In this document: positions 38,180 to 47,013 of the stretch, in pieces
Layout of the letters: the number at the start of each line of letters is the position of its first letter
How positions within the stretch are numbered: position 1 is the first letter of the stretch
Made by a program: the position numbers and the translations under genes
Source of the DNA: Roseateles oligotrophus
Lineage (GTDB): Bacteria > Pseudomonadota > Gammaproteobacteria > Burkholderiales > Burkholderiaceae_C
Assembly (NCBI RefSeq): GCF_025717515.1
Contig: NZ_JAJIRN010000001.1
Span: 1 to 64,000, forward strand
Reading direction: 5' to 3'
DNA: 64,000 nucleotides
Notes under the pieces: generated by a model
Told to the model about the DNA's origin: nothing
What the model saw: only the letters and a program-made list of their open reading frames with translations
Databases searched by the model: none

Positions 38180-39004
38180 CTACAAGGGGCGCTTGTTGAT
38201 CCCCAGCATCGCCCTGGCTTCATCCGGCGTGGCCACCGGCCTGTCCAGCTGCTGCGCGATCAGCGCGATGCGCTCGACTAACTGAGCATTGCTGCGGGCC
38301 AACTCGCCCTTGCGGAAGTAAACATTGTCCTCAAAGCCGACCCGCACATGGCCGCCCAGCACGATGGCGAGCGTGGCCAAGGGCAGTTGCGCCGCGCCGA
38401 TGCCGGCCACCGTCCAGCTGCTGTCTGGCGGTAACTGCGAGCGTAAATACATCAAGGCTTCTGGCGTGCCGGCCATGCCGCCGGGAATGCCGAGCACGAA
38501 GTCGAAGTGCAGCGGGCCTTGAACAACACCTTTTTTCAGCCAGCGCAGCGTGGTCGTCAGCATGCCGCTGTCGAAGATTTCGAACTCGGGTTTGACGCCG
38601 TATTCAGTCATCGCGGCCGCAAAGATCTCCATGTCGGCCGGGTGATTCATGAACACATCGCCGCCGAAGTTGACCGTGCCCATCGATAGCGTAGCCATCT
38701 CCGGGCGCAGCGTCACCGGCGCCAGCCGTTCTTGCGGCGTCATGCCGACCGCGCCGCCGGTGGACACCTGCACGATCACATCGCAGCGCTCGCGCGTCTT
38801 CTCGATGATCTGGCGGTAGATTTCCTTGTCCTGCGTCGAGCTGCCATCGGCCAAGCGGCCGTGCACATGGACGATGGCCGCACCGGCCAGCGCGCATTCG
38901 GCCGCCGCATCGGCGATCTCGTCCGGCGTGATCGGCAGCGCCGGCTGCTGCTCACGCGTGACCTCGGCGCCGGTCAGCGCGGCGGTGATGATCAGCCTAT
39001 TCAT
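38180..39004 (-). CDS. kce: 3-keto-5-aminohexanoate cleavage enzyme
   Basis: Zinc-dependent BKACE (DUF849) enzyme: condenses 3-keto-5-aminohexanoate with acetyl-CoA to give acetoacetate and 3-aminobutyryl-CoA. 274 residues. Metal-site motif [15 protein letters not shown] (HVH), [17 protein letters not shown], and the C-terminal [20 protein letters not shown] are all characteristic. BKACE family members vary in substrate, but here the flanking lysine aminomutase and diaminohexanoate dehydrogenase genes fix the assignment. ATGA overlap with kal upstream; last gene of the operon. Confidence 0.95.
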   Translation of the reverse strand: MNRLIITAALTGAEVTREQQPALPITPDEIADAAAECALAGAAIVHVHGRLADGSSTQDKEIYRQIIEKTRERCDVIVQVSTGGAVGMTPQERLAPVTLRPEMATLSMGTVNFGGDVFMNHPADMEIFAAAMTEYGVKPEFEIFDSGMLTTTLRWLKKGVVQGPLHFDFVLGIPGGMAGTPEALMYLRSQLPPDSSWTVAGIGAAQLPLATLAIVLGGHVRVGFEDNVYFRKGELARSNAQLVERIALIAQQLDRPVATPDEARAMLGINKRPL

Positions 39005-39396
39005 TTGCGTTGGAAGCCGACGGGCACCACGCAGGTGCCCGAGGCGCGGCAGACCACGATGGGCTCGGCCAACACGTCGGCGGCCGACACCTGACCCGCG
39101 ACTTGAGCGGCGCTGATCACCTTGCGGGCCTCGAACACCATCTTGCGGGAGGATTTGCCCATGGACACGATATGCCCGACGGCTTCGATAAAGTCTCCTG
39201 CAAACACCGGCGCCAAAAACTCAACCTTGTCATAGGCAACGAACAGACCTTCGTCGCCATCGCTGCGGATCAGAAGCTCGGTGGCAACATCGCCGAATAG
39301 GCCCAACATGCGCGAGCCGTCGACCAGATTGCCGGCGTAATGGGCGTCGTGGGCGCTCATGCGCAGGCGGATCAAACTAGTAGTTTCTTCACTCAT
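39001..39396 (-). CDS. kal: 3-aminobutyryl-CoA ammonia lyase
   Basis: A 131-residue hotdog-fold protein that removes ammonia from 3-aminobutyryl-CoA to give crotonyl-CoA. Hotdog pattern: [44 protein letters not shown] (helix and strand 1), [20 protein letters not shown], and a C-terminal strand [15 protein letters not shown]. Assignment rests on the position between kamE and kce, each overlapping by ATGA. Start ATG 39396 chosen for that overlap. Confidence 0.92.
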   Translation of the reverse strand: MSEETTSLIRLRMSAHDAHYAGNLVDGSRMLGLFGDVATELLIRSDGDEGLFVAYDKVEFLAPVFAGDFIEAVGHIVSMGKSSRKMVFEARKVISAAQVAGQVSAADVLAEPIVVCRASGTCVVPVGFQRK

Positions 39397-40163
39397 GCTG
39401 CTTTCCTCTTGATCCACTCATGGATAGCGAAGGACGCAACGTCCTCCGCATAGGTCTTGGTGCCAAAGCCGGCGTCATAGCCCAGCTCCTTGGCCAGCTC
39501 ATGGCTGATGCGCGGCCCGCCGACGATCAGGATCACCTTGTCGCGCAAGCCTTCGGCTTCGAGCAGATCGGACAGCTTGGTCAGATTGTCGAGGTGGATG
39601 TTCTTTTGCGTCACCACTTGCGAAACCAGGATGACATCGGCTTTTTCTTCGATCACGCGGCTGATCAGATCTTCCGAGTCGACCTGCGCGCCGAGGTTGA
39701 TGGCGCGGATCTCGTGATAGCTCTCCAAGCCCTTGTGGCCGTTATAGCCCTTCATATTCATGATCGCGTCGATGCCGACGGTGTGCGCATCGGTCTCGAT
39801 GCAAGCGCCCACCACCACCATGCGGCGGCCCATTTTCTCGGCGATCAGCGCGTCAACGCCGGCCTTGTCCAGCACCTCGAATTCGGGCTTGGCGACCTTG
39901 AGTTTGCTCAGGTCGACCCGGTGCTTGCTCTGGCCGTAAACGACGAAGAAGGAGAAGCCGCTGCCCATTGCTTCGGCATGCACAACGGCCGGCTCTTCCA
40001 GGCCCATCTGCAGCGCCAACATCTTGGCGCCTTCCTTGGCGGTTTCGTCCAGCGGCACCGGTAGCGTGAAGGACAGCTGCACGCGGCCGTCGTCCAGCGT
40101 GTCGCCATAGGGCTTGACCCATTGCTCGGGGATCTGGTCGTTGATCATGATTGGTTCGGACAT
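39393..40163 (-). CDS. kamE: Lysine 5,6-aminomutase, beta subunit
   Basis: Small subunit of the PLP- and adenosylcobalamin-dependent mutase that shifts the terminal amino group of beta-lysine or D-lysine. 256 residues. The cobalamin-binding motif is visible as [21 protein letters not shown] (DxHxxG, about residues 122-142), followed by the Rossmann-like [14 protein letters not shown] and [25 protein letters not shown]. The subunit also carries the PLP-binding lysine in this family. One base separates it from kamD. Confidence 0.95.
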   Translation of the reverse strand: MSEPIMINDQIPEQWVKPYGDTLDDGRVQLSFTLPVPLDETAKEGAKMLALQMGLEEPAVVHAEAMGSGFSFFVVYGQSKHRVDLSKLKVAKPEFEVLDKAGVDALIAEKMGRRMVVVGACIETDAHTVGIDAIMNMKGYNGHKGLESYHEIRAINLGAQVDSEDLISRVIEEKADVILVSQVVTQKNIHLDNLTKLSDLLEAEGLRDKVILIVGGPRISHELAKELGYDAGFGTKTYAEDVASFAIHEWIKRKAA

Positions 40164-40164
40164 T

Positions 40165-41715
40165 TCACAGCCCTCCCTTCAACATCAATGCGGGGAAGGG
40201 GTTGAAGTAGTCCTTGGCTTTGGCGATCACGCCGTCCAGGCCCTTGCCGCCGGTGGGTGTGCGCGAGATCTCGGCGAAAGTCCCCTTGCTGATCGCAGCC
40301 GGCAAGCCTGTCTGCTCGATTTGCGCAAGGATGGTCTCGGTCTCGGCCAGCACTTCCTGCGCCCGCAGCTCGATCTTGCCGCCCCGCTTGAACTCGATCT
40401 CGGAATTCAGATCCTTCATGGTGCCGAACACATAACGCGCATTCTGAATGGCGAGGAAGCGGTCCTGAATGAAGGGCGTGTGGATCGCCTCGGTCATCAT
40501 GCCCAAGAGATGGATGTTTTGATTCGTCAGCGTGCTGACCACATTGAACAAGGTGTCCTGCACATGGCCTTTGAAGATATTGCCGGTCATATGCTTGGTC
40601 GGCGGCATGTACTTCAGGCAGGCATCGGGGAAGACCTGGCGCACCAGCTGCGCATGGGCGATTTCCCACAAAAAGCCGTTCTCCAGCTCGGGGTGAATCT
40701 CGAACGCATGGCCCAAGCCCATCTGATCCGGCTGCAGGCCCGACAGATAGGCGAACTGCTCGTTGATCAGCTGCGAAGCCAGCACGGTGTGCGCGGCCTC
40801 ATAGGCATCGGCCGTGGTCAGGTAATTGTCTTCGCCGGTGTTGATGATGATGCCGGCGTAGGCATTGACCATGCGCGAGAAGAACTGGTCAATGAAGGTG
40901 CGCTTCATATTGATGTCGCGGAAGATGATGCCGTACATCGAGTCGTTCAGCATCATGTCCAGCCGCTCCATCGCGCCCATGGCGGCGATCTCGGGCATGC
41001 ACAGGCCGGAGCAGTAATTGGTGAGCCGGATGTAGCGGTTGAGCTTTTTGCCTACCGCGTCCAGGGCGGTGCGCATCAGGCGGAAGTTCTCCTGCGTTGC
41101 ATAGGTGCCGCCGAAGCCTTCGGTGGTGGCGCCATATGGCACATAGTCCAAGAGGCTCTGGCCGGTCGAGCGGATCACCGCGATGATGTCGGCACCTTGC
41201 TCGGCGGCGGCGCAGGCCTGCGTCACGTCTTCATAGATATTGCCGGTGGCAACGATCAGATAGAGCCAGGGCGTGGGCGCTTCGCCACCGTTACTCTTGA
41301 TCTCGGCGGCGCGGTAGCTGCGCTGGCCGGCGATTTGCTCACAGCGGCTTTGCGCCTCGGCCTCGGCCTTGCGGCGTGCGGCCGCGCCGTCCTTCGGGGA
41401 AGTTAGCGTCAGCGTGCCGGCTGCCACGGCCTCGGCCACGCCTTGGGCGCTCAAGCCCTGTTCCAGCATCGCGCCGGCCACGGCCCATGCCGCGCCATGT
41501 TGCAAGAGGTTTTGCTCCTGCAAATGGCTGACCAGGCGGTTCGGCAGCGGCACATAGTTCTCGTCGACACCGTCCACGCCCAGCAAGCGCAGCGTGGCGC
41601 GCTCCACCGTGGTGGTGGTGAACTGGCTCATTTCGTCGAAAACATTGCGGGCAATCCGCCGCGCGGATTCGCGGGCGCGGTCTATCTGCGCGCTATCAAG
41701 CTGAAGTTGCGACAT
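40165..41715 (-). CDS. kamD: Lysine 5,6-aminomutase, alpha subunit
   Basis: Large (516-residue) TIM-barrel subunit of the B12-dependent aminomutase. Recognised by DGVDENYVPLPNRLVSHL, TPWLYLIVATGNIYEDVTQA, NYCSGLCMPEIAAMGAMERLDMMLNDSMYG, and INTGEDNYLTTADA. Converts beta-lysine to 3,5-diaminohexanoate with KamE. The start overlaps the end of the upstream P-loop gene by 20 bases. The enzyme needs adenosylcobalamin, for which synthesis genes occur at 52-64 kb. Confidence 0.96.
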   Translation of the reverse strand: MSQLQLDSAQIDRARESARRIARNVFDEMSQFTTTTVERATLRLLGVDGVDENYVPLPNRLVSHLQEQNLLQHGAAWAVAGAMLEQGLSAQGVAEAVAAGTLTLTSPKDGAAARRKAEAEAQSRCEQIAGQRSYRAAEIKSNGGEAPTPWLYLIVATGNIYEDVTQACAAAEQGADIIAVIRSTGQSLLDYVPYGATTEGFGGTYATQENFRLMRTALDAVGKKLNRYIRLTNYCSGLCMPEIAAMGAMERLDMMLNDSMYGIIFRDINMKRTFIDQFFSRMVNAYAGIIINTGEDNYLTTADAYEAAHTVLASQLINEQFAYLSGLQPDQMGLGHAFEIHPELENGFLWEIAHAQLVRQVFPDACLKYMPPTKHMTGNIFKGHVQDTLFNVVSTLTNQNIHLLGMMTEAIHTPFIQDRFLAIQNARYVFGTMKDLNSEIEFKRGGKIELRAQEVLAETETILAQIEQTGLPAAISKGTFAEISRTPTGGKGLDGVIAKAKDYFNPFPALMLKGGL

Positions 41716-42802
41716 CGTGGTCGACTCCTTGTTCTAGTTGTTGCTCATTCAGCACCACGTCACAGACGTCGTAACCGGGGAAAGAATCGATTGAGCTGGC
41801 GAGGAACTCCGCGCCGTCGAAGCTGCCGCCCATCGGTGAAAAAGGATTCAGCGTCAGGCCCAGGATACGGATGCTGCGATAGCCATAGAGGCTGCCGCCT
41901 TGTTTGCAAAAGGCCTGCACATCGAGCGCATCGACAAAGAGCTTGGTGCCATCGGCCACGACGAGATTGAGCCCTGGCTTCATAGCCCCCAGGCTGGACA
42001 TTGCACGCCAGAGCTGGCGGCCCACCGCACCGCTGACCGCAATCGTGCCGACATCTTGTTCAGCGAAACCCATCAGCACGGAGGCGGCATTCAAGCTGGC
42101 AATCTCGGCCTGGAACAGCGGCTCGCCGTCGCGCGCCCAGATTGCCACGCCGCCTTTGTTGAACAAATCCTGCACGCGCGCGCCCAGCTCGGCCGGCACG
42201 CGCGCAATGCCCAGAATCGCCAGGCGGTCGCGGGTCTTGCGGATCACATCCTGAATGCCGCCGCCAATCGCCGCGCCGGTCGCCAGGATCACGCCGTCGG
42301 CAATCGCCGGCGAGGCATGGTGGCTGCGGCCCAAGGCGCCGTCCAAGACCACCAACTCGCAGCCGGCCTGGCGCAGGCGCTGAATGACCTTCAGTTGATC
42401 GCTGCTGCGCGAGGCGCCGGCGATCTCCATCTCGCCATATTCCAGCGCCTTGACGATGACGATCTCGCCCATCGGCGAATCGATGCCGGTATTGCCCAGC
42501 AGCTTGAAGCGCAGTTTGGAACGCACCAAGGTGTCGCGCGCGGTGGCGACCAGGCTGCCGGGCCAGATCAGCACCGGCGGCTTGGGGAACAGGAAAACCT
42601 GATCGCGGTCCTCGCCGTCACGGCCAATCGAGGTCACGCCGACCGCCACCTGCGCGGCATGGGCCTGCGCCAAGACATGGTTCAGCGCGACCGTCTTGCC
42701 GGTGTTCTTGGCCATGCCCATCACGGCCAGCGTCTCAATGCCGCTGTGCTTGATGCGCTGCCAGAGCGGCGACGCAGCGCTGCTCTTAGACATATTGCTC
42801 AT
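41696..42802 (-). CDS. P-loop protein of the lysine aminomutase cluster (KamB-like)
   Basis: A 368-residue cytoplasmic protein with a Walker A-like loop VMGMAKNTGKTVALNHVL (about residues 29-46) and SIGRDGEDRDQV. The C-terminal half includes AVSGAVGRQLWRAM and ends SFPGYDVCDVVLNEQQL. Proteins of this type are found only in kam operons and have been proposed to help maintain or reactivate lysine 5,6-aminomutase (KamB). Usually a MutS-like ATPase (KamC) accompanies it; none is seen here. It overlaps kdd by 17 bases and kamD by 20. Function inferred from context. Confidence 0.75.
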   Translation of the reverse strand: MSNMSKSSAASPLWQRIKHSGIETLAVMGMAKNTGKTVALNHVLAQAHAAQVAVGVTSIGRDGEDRDQVFLFPKPPVLIWPGSLVATARDTLVRSKLRFKLLGNTGIDSPMGEIVIVKALEYGEMEIAGASRSSDQLKVIQRLRQAGCELVVLDGALGRSHHASPAIADGVILATGAAIGGGIQDVIRKTRDRLAILGIARVPAELGARVQDLFNKGGVAIWARDGEPLFQAEIASLNAASVLMGFAEQDVGTIAVSGAVGRQLWRAMSSLGAMKPGLNLVVADGTKLFVDALDVQAFCKQGGSLYGYRSIRILGLTLNPFSPMGGSFDGAEFLASSIDSFPGYDVCDVVLNEQQLEQGVDHDVATSA

Positions 42803-43829
42803 CAAACAAGGTCCGCAGCTTGGGGCTTTCGCGCAGCAGCGCCAAGGCGAACTTGGCGTGGTCGCGCGCATAGCCATTGCCGACAATCATCTCGATGTCT
42901 TTGCCCACACCCTCGGCGCCCAGGGCGGCGGCGGTGAAGCTGGTGGCCATCGAGAAGAAATAGATCTTGCCGCCATCGCGTGTGGCCAGGATGCTGGCCA
43001 TCTCGGTGTTCTGGATATTGACGCAGTTGATCACCACATCGGCCATCCGCCCGCCGGTCACGGCGCTAACGGCTTCCATTAGCGCCACCGCGTCGGTCGC
43101 GTCGACTTGAAGGGCATGATCGACCCAACCCAGCTCGCGCATGCGTTCGCAGTCCTTGGCAAACGGTGACACGCCGATCACCAGGCCGGCCGGGCCGACG
43201 CGTTTCTTGGCCTCGTACACGCACAGCGTGCCCGACTTACCGCCGCCGCCGATCACGACCACCGTGTGGCCGGCCTGCACCAGCCGCGCGGTTTGCGCCG
43301 GTGCACCGGCCACGTCCAGAATCGCCAACGCGACGTTCTCGGGGATGTCGGCCGGCAGCTTGGCGAACAGGCCGGTTTCGAACAGCACGGCGCGGCCGCT
43401 GATCTCGATCTGGTCTTTGTCCAGATGGATCTTCTTGACCCTGTCGATGCGCAGCGGCGTCAGCGACAGCGACACCAGCGTGGCGATCTTGTCGCCCACC
43501 TCAAGGTCAATCTTGCCCGCCAACTTGGCGCCGATTTGCAGCACCGTGCCGATCAACATGCCGCCCGAACCGGTGATGGGGTTGTGCATCTTGCCGCGCT
43601 CGGCGACGGTGCGCCGCACGATCGCCTCGACGCGGGCCGCATCACCCGCGGCCTCTTTTTTGATCTGCGTGAAGCTGGCCGAATCGATGTTCAGCGCCGA
43701 CACATCGATGAGGATTTCGTTGTCGAAAATCTCCATCGAGTTGTCGATCTTCCAGGCGGGTTGCGGCAGCACACCCTTGGGTTCGATGACGCGGTGGATG
43801 CCGTAGGGCGAAGCAGTCGTCAGAGTCAT
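42786..43829 (-). CDS. kdd: 3,5-diaminohexanoate dehydrogenase
   Basis: NAD(P)-dependent oxidative deamination of L-erythro-3,5-diaminohexanoate to 3-keto-5-aminohexanoate. 347 residues. Starts MTLTTASPYGIHRVIEPKG, then NEILIDVSALNIDSASFTQI, and a Rossmann motif TVVVIGGGGKSGTLCVYEAKK (about residues 180-200). KMHNPITGSGGMLIGTVLQIG is a strongly conserved family segment. ATG 43829 gives the full family N-terminus. Nineteen bases separate it from kamA. Confidence 0.95.
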   Translation of the reverse strand: MTLTTASPYGIHRVIEPKGVLPQPAWKIDNSMEIFDNEILIDVSALNIDSASFTQIKKEAAGDAARVEAIVRRTVAERGKMHNPITGSGGMLIGTVLQIGAKLAGKIDLEVGDKIATLVSLSLTPLRIDRVKKIHLDKDQIEISGRAVLFETGLFAKLPADIPENVALAILDVAGAPAQTARLVQAGHTVVVIGGGGKSGTLCVYEAKKRVGPAGLVIGVSPFAKDCERMRELGWVDHALQVDATDAVALMEAVSAVTGGRMADVVINCVNIQNTEMASILATRDGGKIYFFSMATSFTAAALGAEGVGKDIEMIVGNGYARDHAKFALALLRESPKLRTLFDEQYV

Positions 43830-43848
43830 ATTTTTCGCCAACGCTTTA

Positions 43849-45069
43849 TCAGTTGCTGCGGGTGGGCAGACTGTAGTTCTGCCCGAGGCCCGGCATCTCG
43901 ACCGTCTTGCCGGCGTAGTTGCGGCATTTGATCGTGGTGCCGGTGCCGTCATCCAGCACTTCTTCTTTGACATAGCTCGGGATGATGGGCAGCTTGCCCA
44001 GGCCGCCGAGGCCGTCGACGATGAAGGTCGGCACTGCCGGGCCGCTGATCCAGCCACGCAGGCCTTCGTACAGCTCGATCATGCGGTGATGCGGCACGAT
44101 GAAATGGTGCGCGCCCTCGACCATATCGGTCGAGTAGACGTAGTAGGGGCGCACGCCCATTTCGATTGACTGCATGAACAGCTCACGCATCACTTCGACG
44201 TCATCATTGACACCCTTCAGGCAGACCGTTTGCAGGCCCATCATGATGCCGGCCTTTTGGATCATCTTGACCCGCTCGCGCAGCAGCGGGGTGATTTCCT
44301 TGGGGTGGTTGATGTGGATATTGATCATCTGCACCCGGTGCTTTTCCAGCACTGCGCAGAGCTCGGGCGTGATGCGGGTGGGCAACTGCACCACCATGCG
44401 CGAACCCATGCGCAGGAAGCGCACATGCGGGGCGCGGCGGCGCAACTCGCCGAGGATGTAGTCCAGGCGCTCGTCGGTGAAGGTCAGCGGGTCGCCGCCC
44501 GACAGCAGCACGTCCTGGATCAGCGGGTTGCCGGCGATGTAGTCGATCGAGGCCTCGATCTCGTCCTTGTGCACCGAGCCGGCCGGCTGCGAGACCATGC
44601 GCTTGCGGGTGCAAAAGCGGCACAGCGTGGCACAGGTATTGGAGACCAAAAACAGCACGCGGCGCGGGTAGCGGTGCACGATGCTGGTGCCGGGAATGGT
44701 GTCGCCTTCTTCGCCCAGCTGATCCAGCATGGTGGCGAAGCCGGGTTTGGTTTGCTCGTGGTGGCTGGGCAGGTATTGCAGACGGATCGGGCAGGCCGGA
44801 TCGCTCTTGTCCATCAACTGCGCCATATAAGGCGTCAGCGCCACGGCGAACTTGCTGTAGACGGTTTCGTCGACGTTCTCGACTCCGTCCAGCACGCCGG
44901 TCAGCTCCGAGTGGTGGGTGTAGCGGCGGGCAAACTGCTTCTGCCAGGACTCGGCACGCGGGTCATAGGCGTCCAGCTCAGGGCGGGTCAGCAGCTTGCC
45001 GCTGGCGCTTGCACTTGTGGTCGCGGTCGCGGTGGAAGGGGCTTTGATTTCGACGACTTTTTGCAACAT
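43849..45069 (-). CDS. kamA: Lysine 2,3-aminomutase (radical SAM)
   Basis: Iron-sulfur, SAM and PLP enzyme that converts L-lysine to beta-lysine, the first step of the route. 406 residues. Radical-SAM motif NTCATLCRFCTRKRMV (CxxxCxxC), DVLLSGGDPLTFTDERL (GGE-like SAM site), PLP-binding lysine segment VDGLGGLGKLPIIPSYV, and zinc-type cysteines are consistent with the KamA family rather than EF-P lysylation EpmB, being longer and lying in a kam operon. First gene of the operon; promoter lies in the 145 bases shared with the divergent Lrp gene. Confidence 0.95.
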   Translation of the reverse strand: MLQKVVEIKAPSTATATTSASASGKLLTRPELDAYDPRAESWQKQFARRYTHHSELTGVLDGVENVDETVYSKFAVALTPYMAQLMDKSDPACPIRLQYLPSHHEQTKPGFATMLDQLGEEGDTIPGTSIVHRYPRRVLFLVSNTCATLCRFCTRKRMVSQPAGSVHKDEIEASIDYIAGNPLIQDVLLSGGDPLTFTDERLDYILGELRRRAPHVRFLRMGSRMVVQLPTRITPELCAVLEKHRVQMINIHINHPKEITPLLRERVKMIQKAGIMMGLQTVCLKGVNDDVEVMRELFMQSIEMGVRPYYVYSTDMVEGAHHFIVPHHRMIELYEGLRGWISGPAVPTFIVDGLGGLGKLPIIPSYVKEEVLDDGTGTTIKCRNYAGKTVEMPGLGQNYSLPTRSN

Positions 45070-45214
45070 GTGATGTCTCCTGTGGGTCCCCATTTGTCCA
45101 TGCGCGGGCTGAGGGTATTGTGAGAATTTTAGAAATCAGTTCGGCCGATGCCTACGAGCAAACTGACGGATAGGCAGGCTTATTGGCGGTCATAATGACT
45201 GACGTAGAGACAAA

Positions 45215-45700
45215 ATGATTGGTGGTTATCAAGTGGTAAGTGCAGATCCGGGTGAACCCGTGGCCGGTCTTGATGGGCTGGACAGGCAGCTTTTGGAGTT
45301 GCTGCGTGTCAATGCGCGGCTGCCTGTGGTCAAGCTGGCCAAGGCCTTGGGCTGCGCGCGCAGCACGGTGCAGCTGCGTCTGAAAGCCTTGGAGGATGGC
45401 GGGCAGATCACCGGCTACACCATCAGTGTGGCGGCCAGCCGGGCGCGGCCGGGCATCAGGGCGATGGTCTTGATCTCGGTCGATTCCAAGCTGGAGCCCG
45501 AGGTGGCGCGCGAGCTGACGCGTCGGCATGAGATTCACAAGCTCTATGCTGTCAGCGGGCGTTTTGATTTATGCGCAATGCTGACGACCGAGTCGACCGA
45601 GGAGCTGGATACGCTGCTGGACCGGATTCGGGCGATCAAGGGCGTGGTCGACACGGTGTCGACTATTCTCTTGAGCAATAAGTTGGATAGGCCGGAGTAG
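45215..45700 (+). CDS. Lrp/AsnC-family regulator, likely of lysine catabolism
   Basis: A 161-residue regulator: winged helix-turn-helix at about 12-60 (LDRQLLELLRVNARLPVVKL, then AKALGCARSTVQLRLKALED GG) and a C-terminal RAM ligand domain (GIRAMVLISVDSKLEPEV, YAVSGRFDLCAMLTTESTEEL). Divergent from kamA with 145 bases between starts, the usual layout for an Lrp-type activator of an amino-acid catabolic operon, probably sensing lysine. The intergenic stretch is AT-richer than its surroundings and holds CATAAT near 45194, a possible -10 for this gene. Confidence 0.92.
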   Translation: MIGGYQVVSADPGEPVAGLDGLDRQLLELLRVNARLPVVKLAKALGCARSTVQLRLKALEDGGQITGYTISVAASRARPGIRAMVLISVDSKLEPEVARELTRRHEIHKLYAVSGRFDLCAMLTTESTEELDTLLDRIRAIKGVVDTVSTILLSNKLDRPE

Positions 45701-45949
45701 GGGGGGGCGGGCGTTGCCGCCGCGAGTTTGACCGACCACGAAATTGCGCAAGAGCCTATAAATTTTTTTTCGATCCCCGCGCGAACTCCTGGCCACGCTG
45801 TTCAGGGGCAGGGACTGCCCGGCTGTGCGGCGTTCTGCACATGCGTCCCGGTTTGCTTTGGCCGGAGTCATCTGAGCTTGATCGGAAGTCGCCGATACTG
45901 TTCTCGCAAGCCAGTGGCCCAAGTTCTGGGCTTTGGGAAAGGTTCTTCC

Positions 45950-46738
45950 ATGCGATGTATTTGGCGACGAACCGTTGTACAAGGGCTGTTCTTTCTTCTG
46001 GGGCTTGGCCAGCAAGTCTGGGCCTGTGCGGGCGAGGCACCCGTGCTGCAGATCTGCGTGGGAGACGAAGAGTCCTATCCTTGGCATTTTCCCGATCGGC
46101 CGGGGGTGCTGATACACATGATGCGCATGGTGGAAAGTCGCGTCGGTGGCAAATTCGTCATTGAGGCCAAGCCCTGGAGGCGGTGTCTGCTGGAGGCCAA
46201 ATCCGGCCTAGTGCAAGCGGTATTCAAGTCTAGCTATAGCGAAGAACGTGCGGCCGAGGGTGCGGTCTTCCCGATGCGGGGTGGCCAACTTGACACCAGC
46301 AAGCGCATGTTGACCGAAAGCTACAGCCTGTTTCGTCTGAAGGGTGCGCGGGTTGAATGGGACGGCAAGCAACTCAGCGCCGACGGCATCCTGGGTGCAC
46401 AGACCGGCTTCTCGGTGGTGGCGCAGCTCAAGGGTCTGGGTGCCAAGGTAGACGACGGCAACCGCCAGACCGGCGCCAATTTCCAGAAACTGTTGAAGGG
46501 CCGGGTTGTGGCGGTGGCCGTGCAGACTCAAGTGGGTGAGGCTCAGTTGGCCCAAAACCCCGAATGGGCCGCCCGCGTCGAGCGTATGCAGCCGGTGTTG
46601 GTCGAGAAACCCTATTTCCTGATTTTTTCGCGCGGCTTCTTTGCCGAGCAGGAGGACCATGCCCGCTTGATCTGGGCCGCGATCGAGCAGGTGCGCGAAT
46701 CGAGCGAGTACAAAGAGCTGTTGCTGAACTTCAAGTAA
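45950..46738 (+). CDS. Periplasmic solute-binding protein (family 3-like), orphan
   Basis: A 262-residue secreted protein. The signal peptide begins MRCIWRRTVVQGLFFLLGLG and is cut near VWACAGE. The mature domain has VLQICVGDEESYPWHF, GVLIHMMRMVESRVGGKFVIEAKPWRRCLLEAKSG and FLIFSRGFF near the end, as in the diverged SBP_bac_3 proteins without transporter genes. Start at the ATG 45950, which gives the signal peptide directly; a longer frame upstream has no homology-like sequence. No permease near. Similar in type to the protein at 7.3-8.1 kb. Confidence 0.82.
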   Translation: MRCIWRRTVVQGLFFLLGLGQQVWACAGEAPVLQICVGDEESYPWHFPDRPGVLIHMMRMVESRVGGKFVIEAKPWRRCLLEAKSGLVQAVFKSSYSEERAAEGAVFPMRGGQLDTSKRMLTESYSLFRLKGARVEWDGKQLSADGILGAQTGFSVVAQLKGLGAKVDDGNRQTGANFQKLLKGRVVAVAVQTQVGEAQLAQNPEWAARVERMQPVLVEKPYFLIFSRGFFAEQEDHARLIWAAIEQVRESSEYKELLLNFK

Positions 46739-46769
46739 ATCAGCCGCCACATTTCGCCATAGCGCGGGA

Positions 46770-46807
46770 AAGAAAATGGGGTCAGGTATAAGAAAATGGG
46801 GTCAGGT
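46770..46807. repeat. Tandem 18-bp repeat in gene-poor stretch
   Basis: AAGAAAATGGGGTCAGGT occurs twice (46770-46787 and 46790-46807), period 20. The same GGGGTCAGGT core is found at 2058. It lies in a 275-base stretch (46739-47013) with no supported gene; the plus-strand frame there (46796-47095) has no recognisable domain and runs into the regulator gene. This looks like residue of a mobile element. Confidence 0.6.
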
Positions 46808-47013
46808 TCATTTATTGGGAGGAAAACTCAGCAAACCACGGTCATGCCTTTTGTGCGCATGCCCTTTGATGCCGTCGCGCTGAAAAAAATACCGAGGCGG
46901 ACAGCGCGGCAAGCATCGGAAAGAAGCAGACTTCTTATCCTCGGCTTGCTCTTCATTACCGCTGAGCGCTATGCCACAGATTCGGCATCGAGTGGGACAT
47001 CACCGGCGCAGCC

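Noticed and set aside
40114-41406. 430-codon plus-strand frame opposite kamD
   Set aside because: Shadow of a well-supported aminomutase subunit; His/Gln/Gly-rich composition typical of antisense frames.
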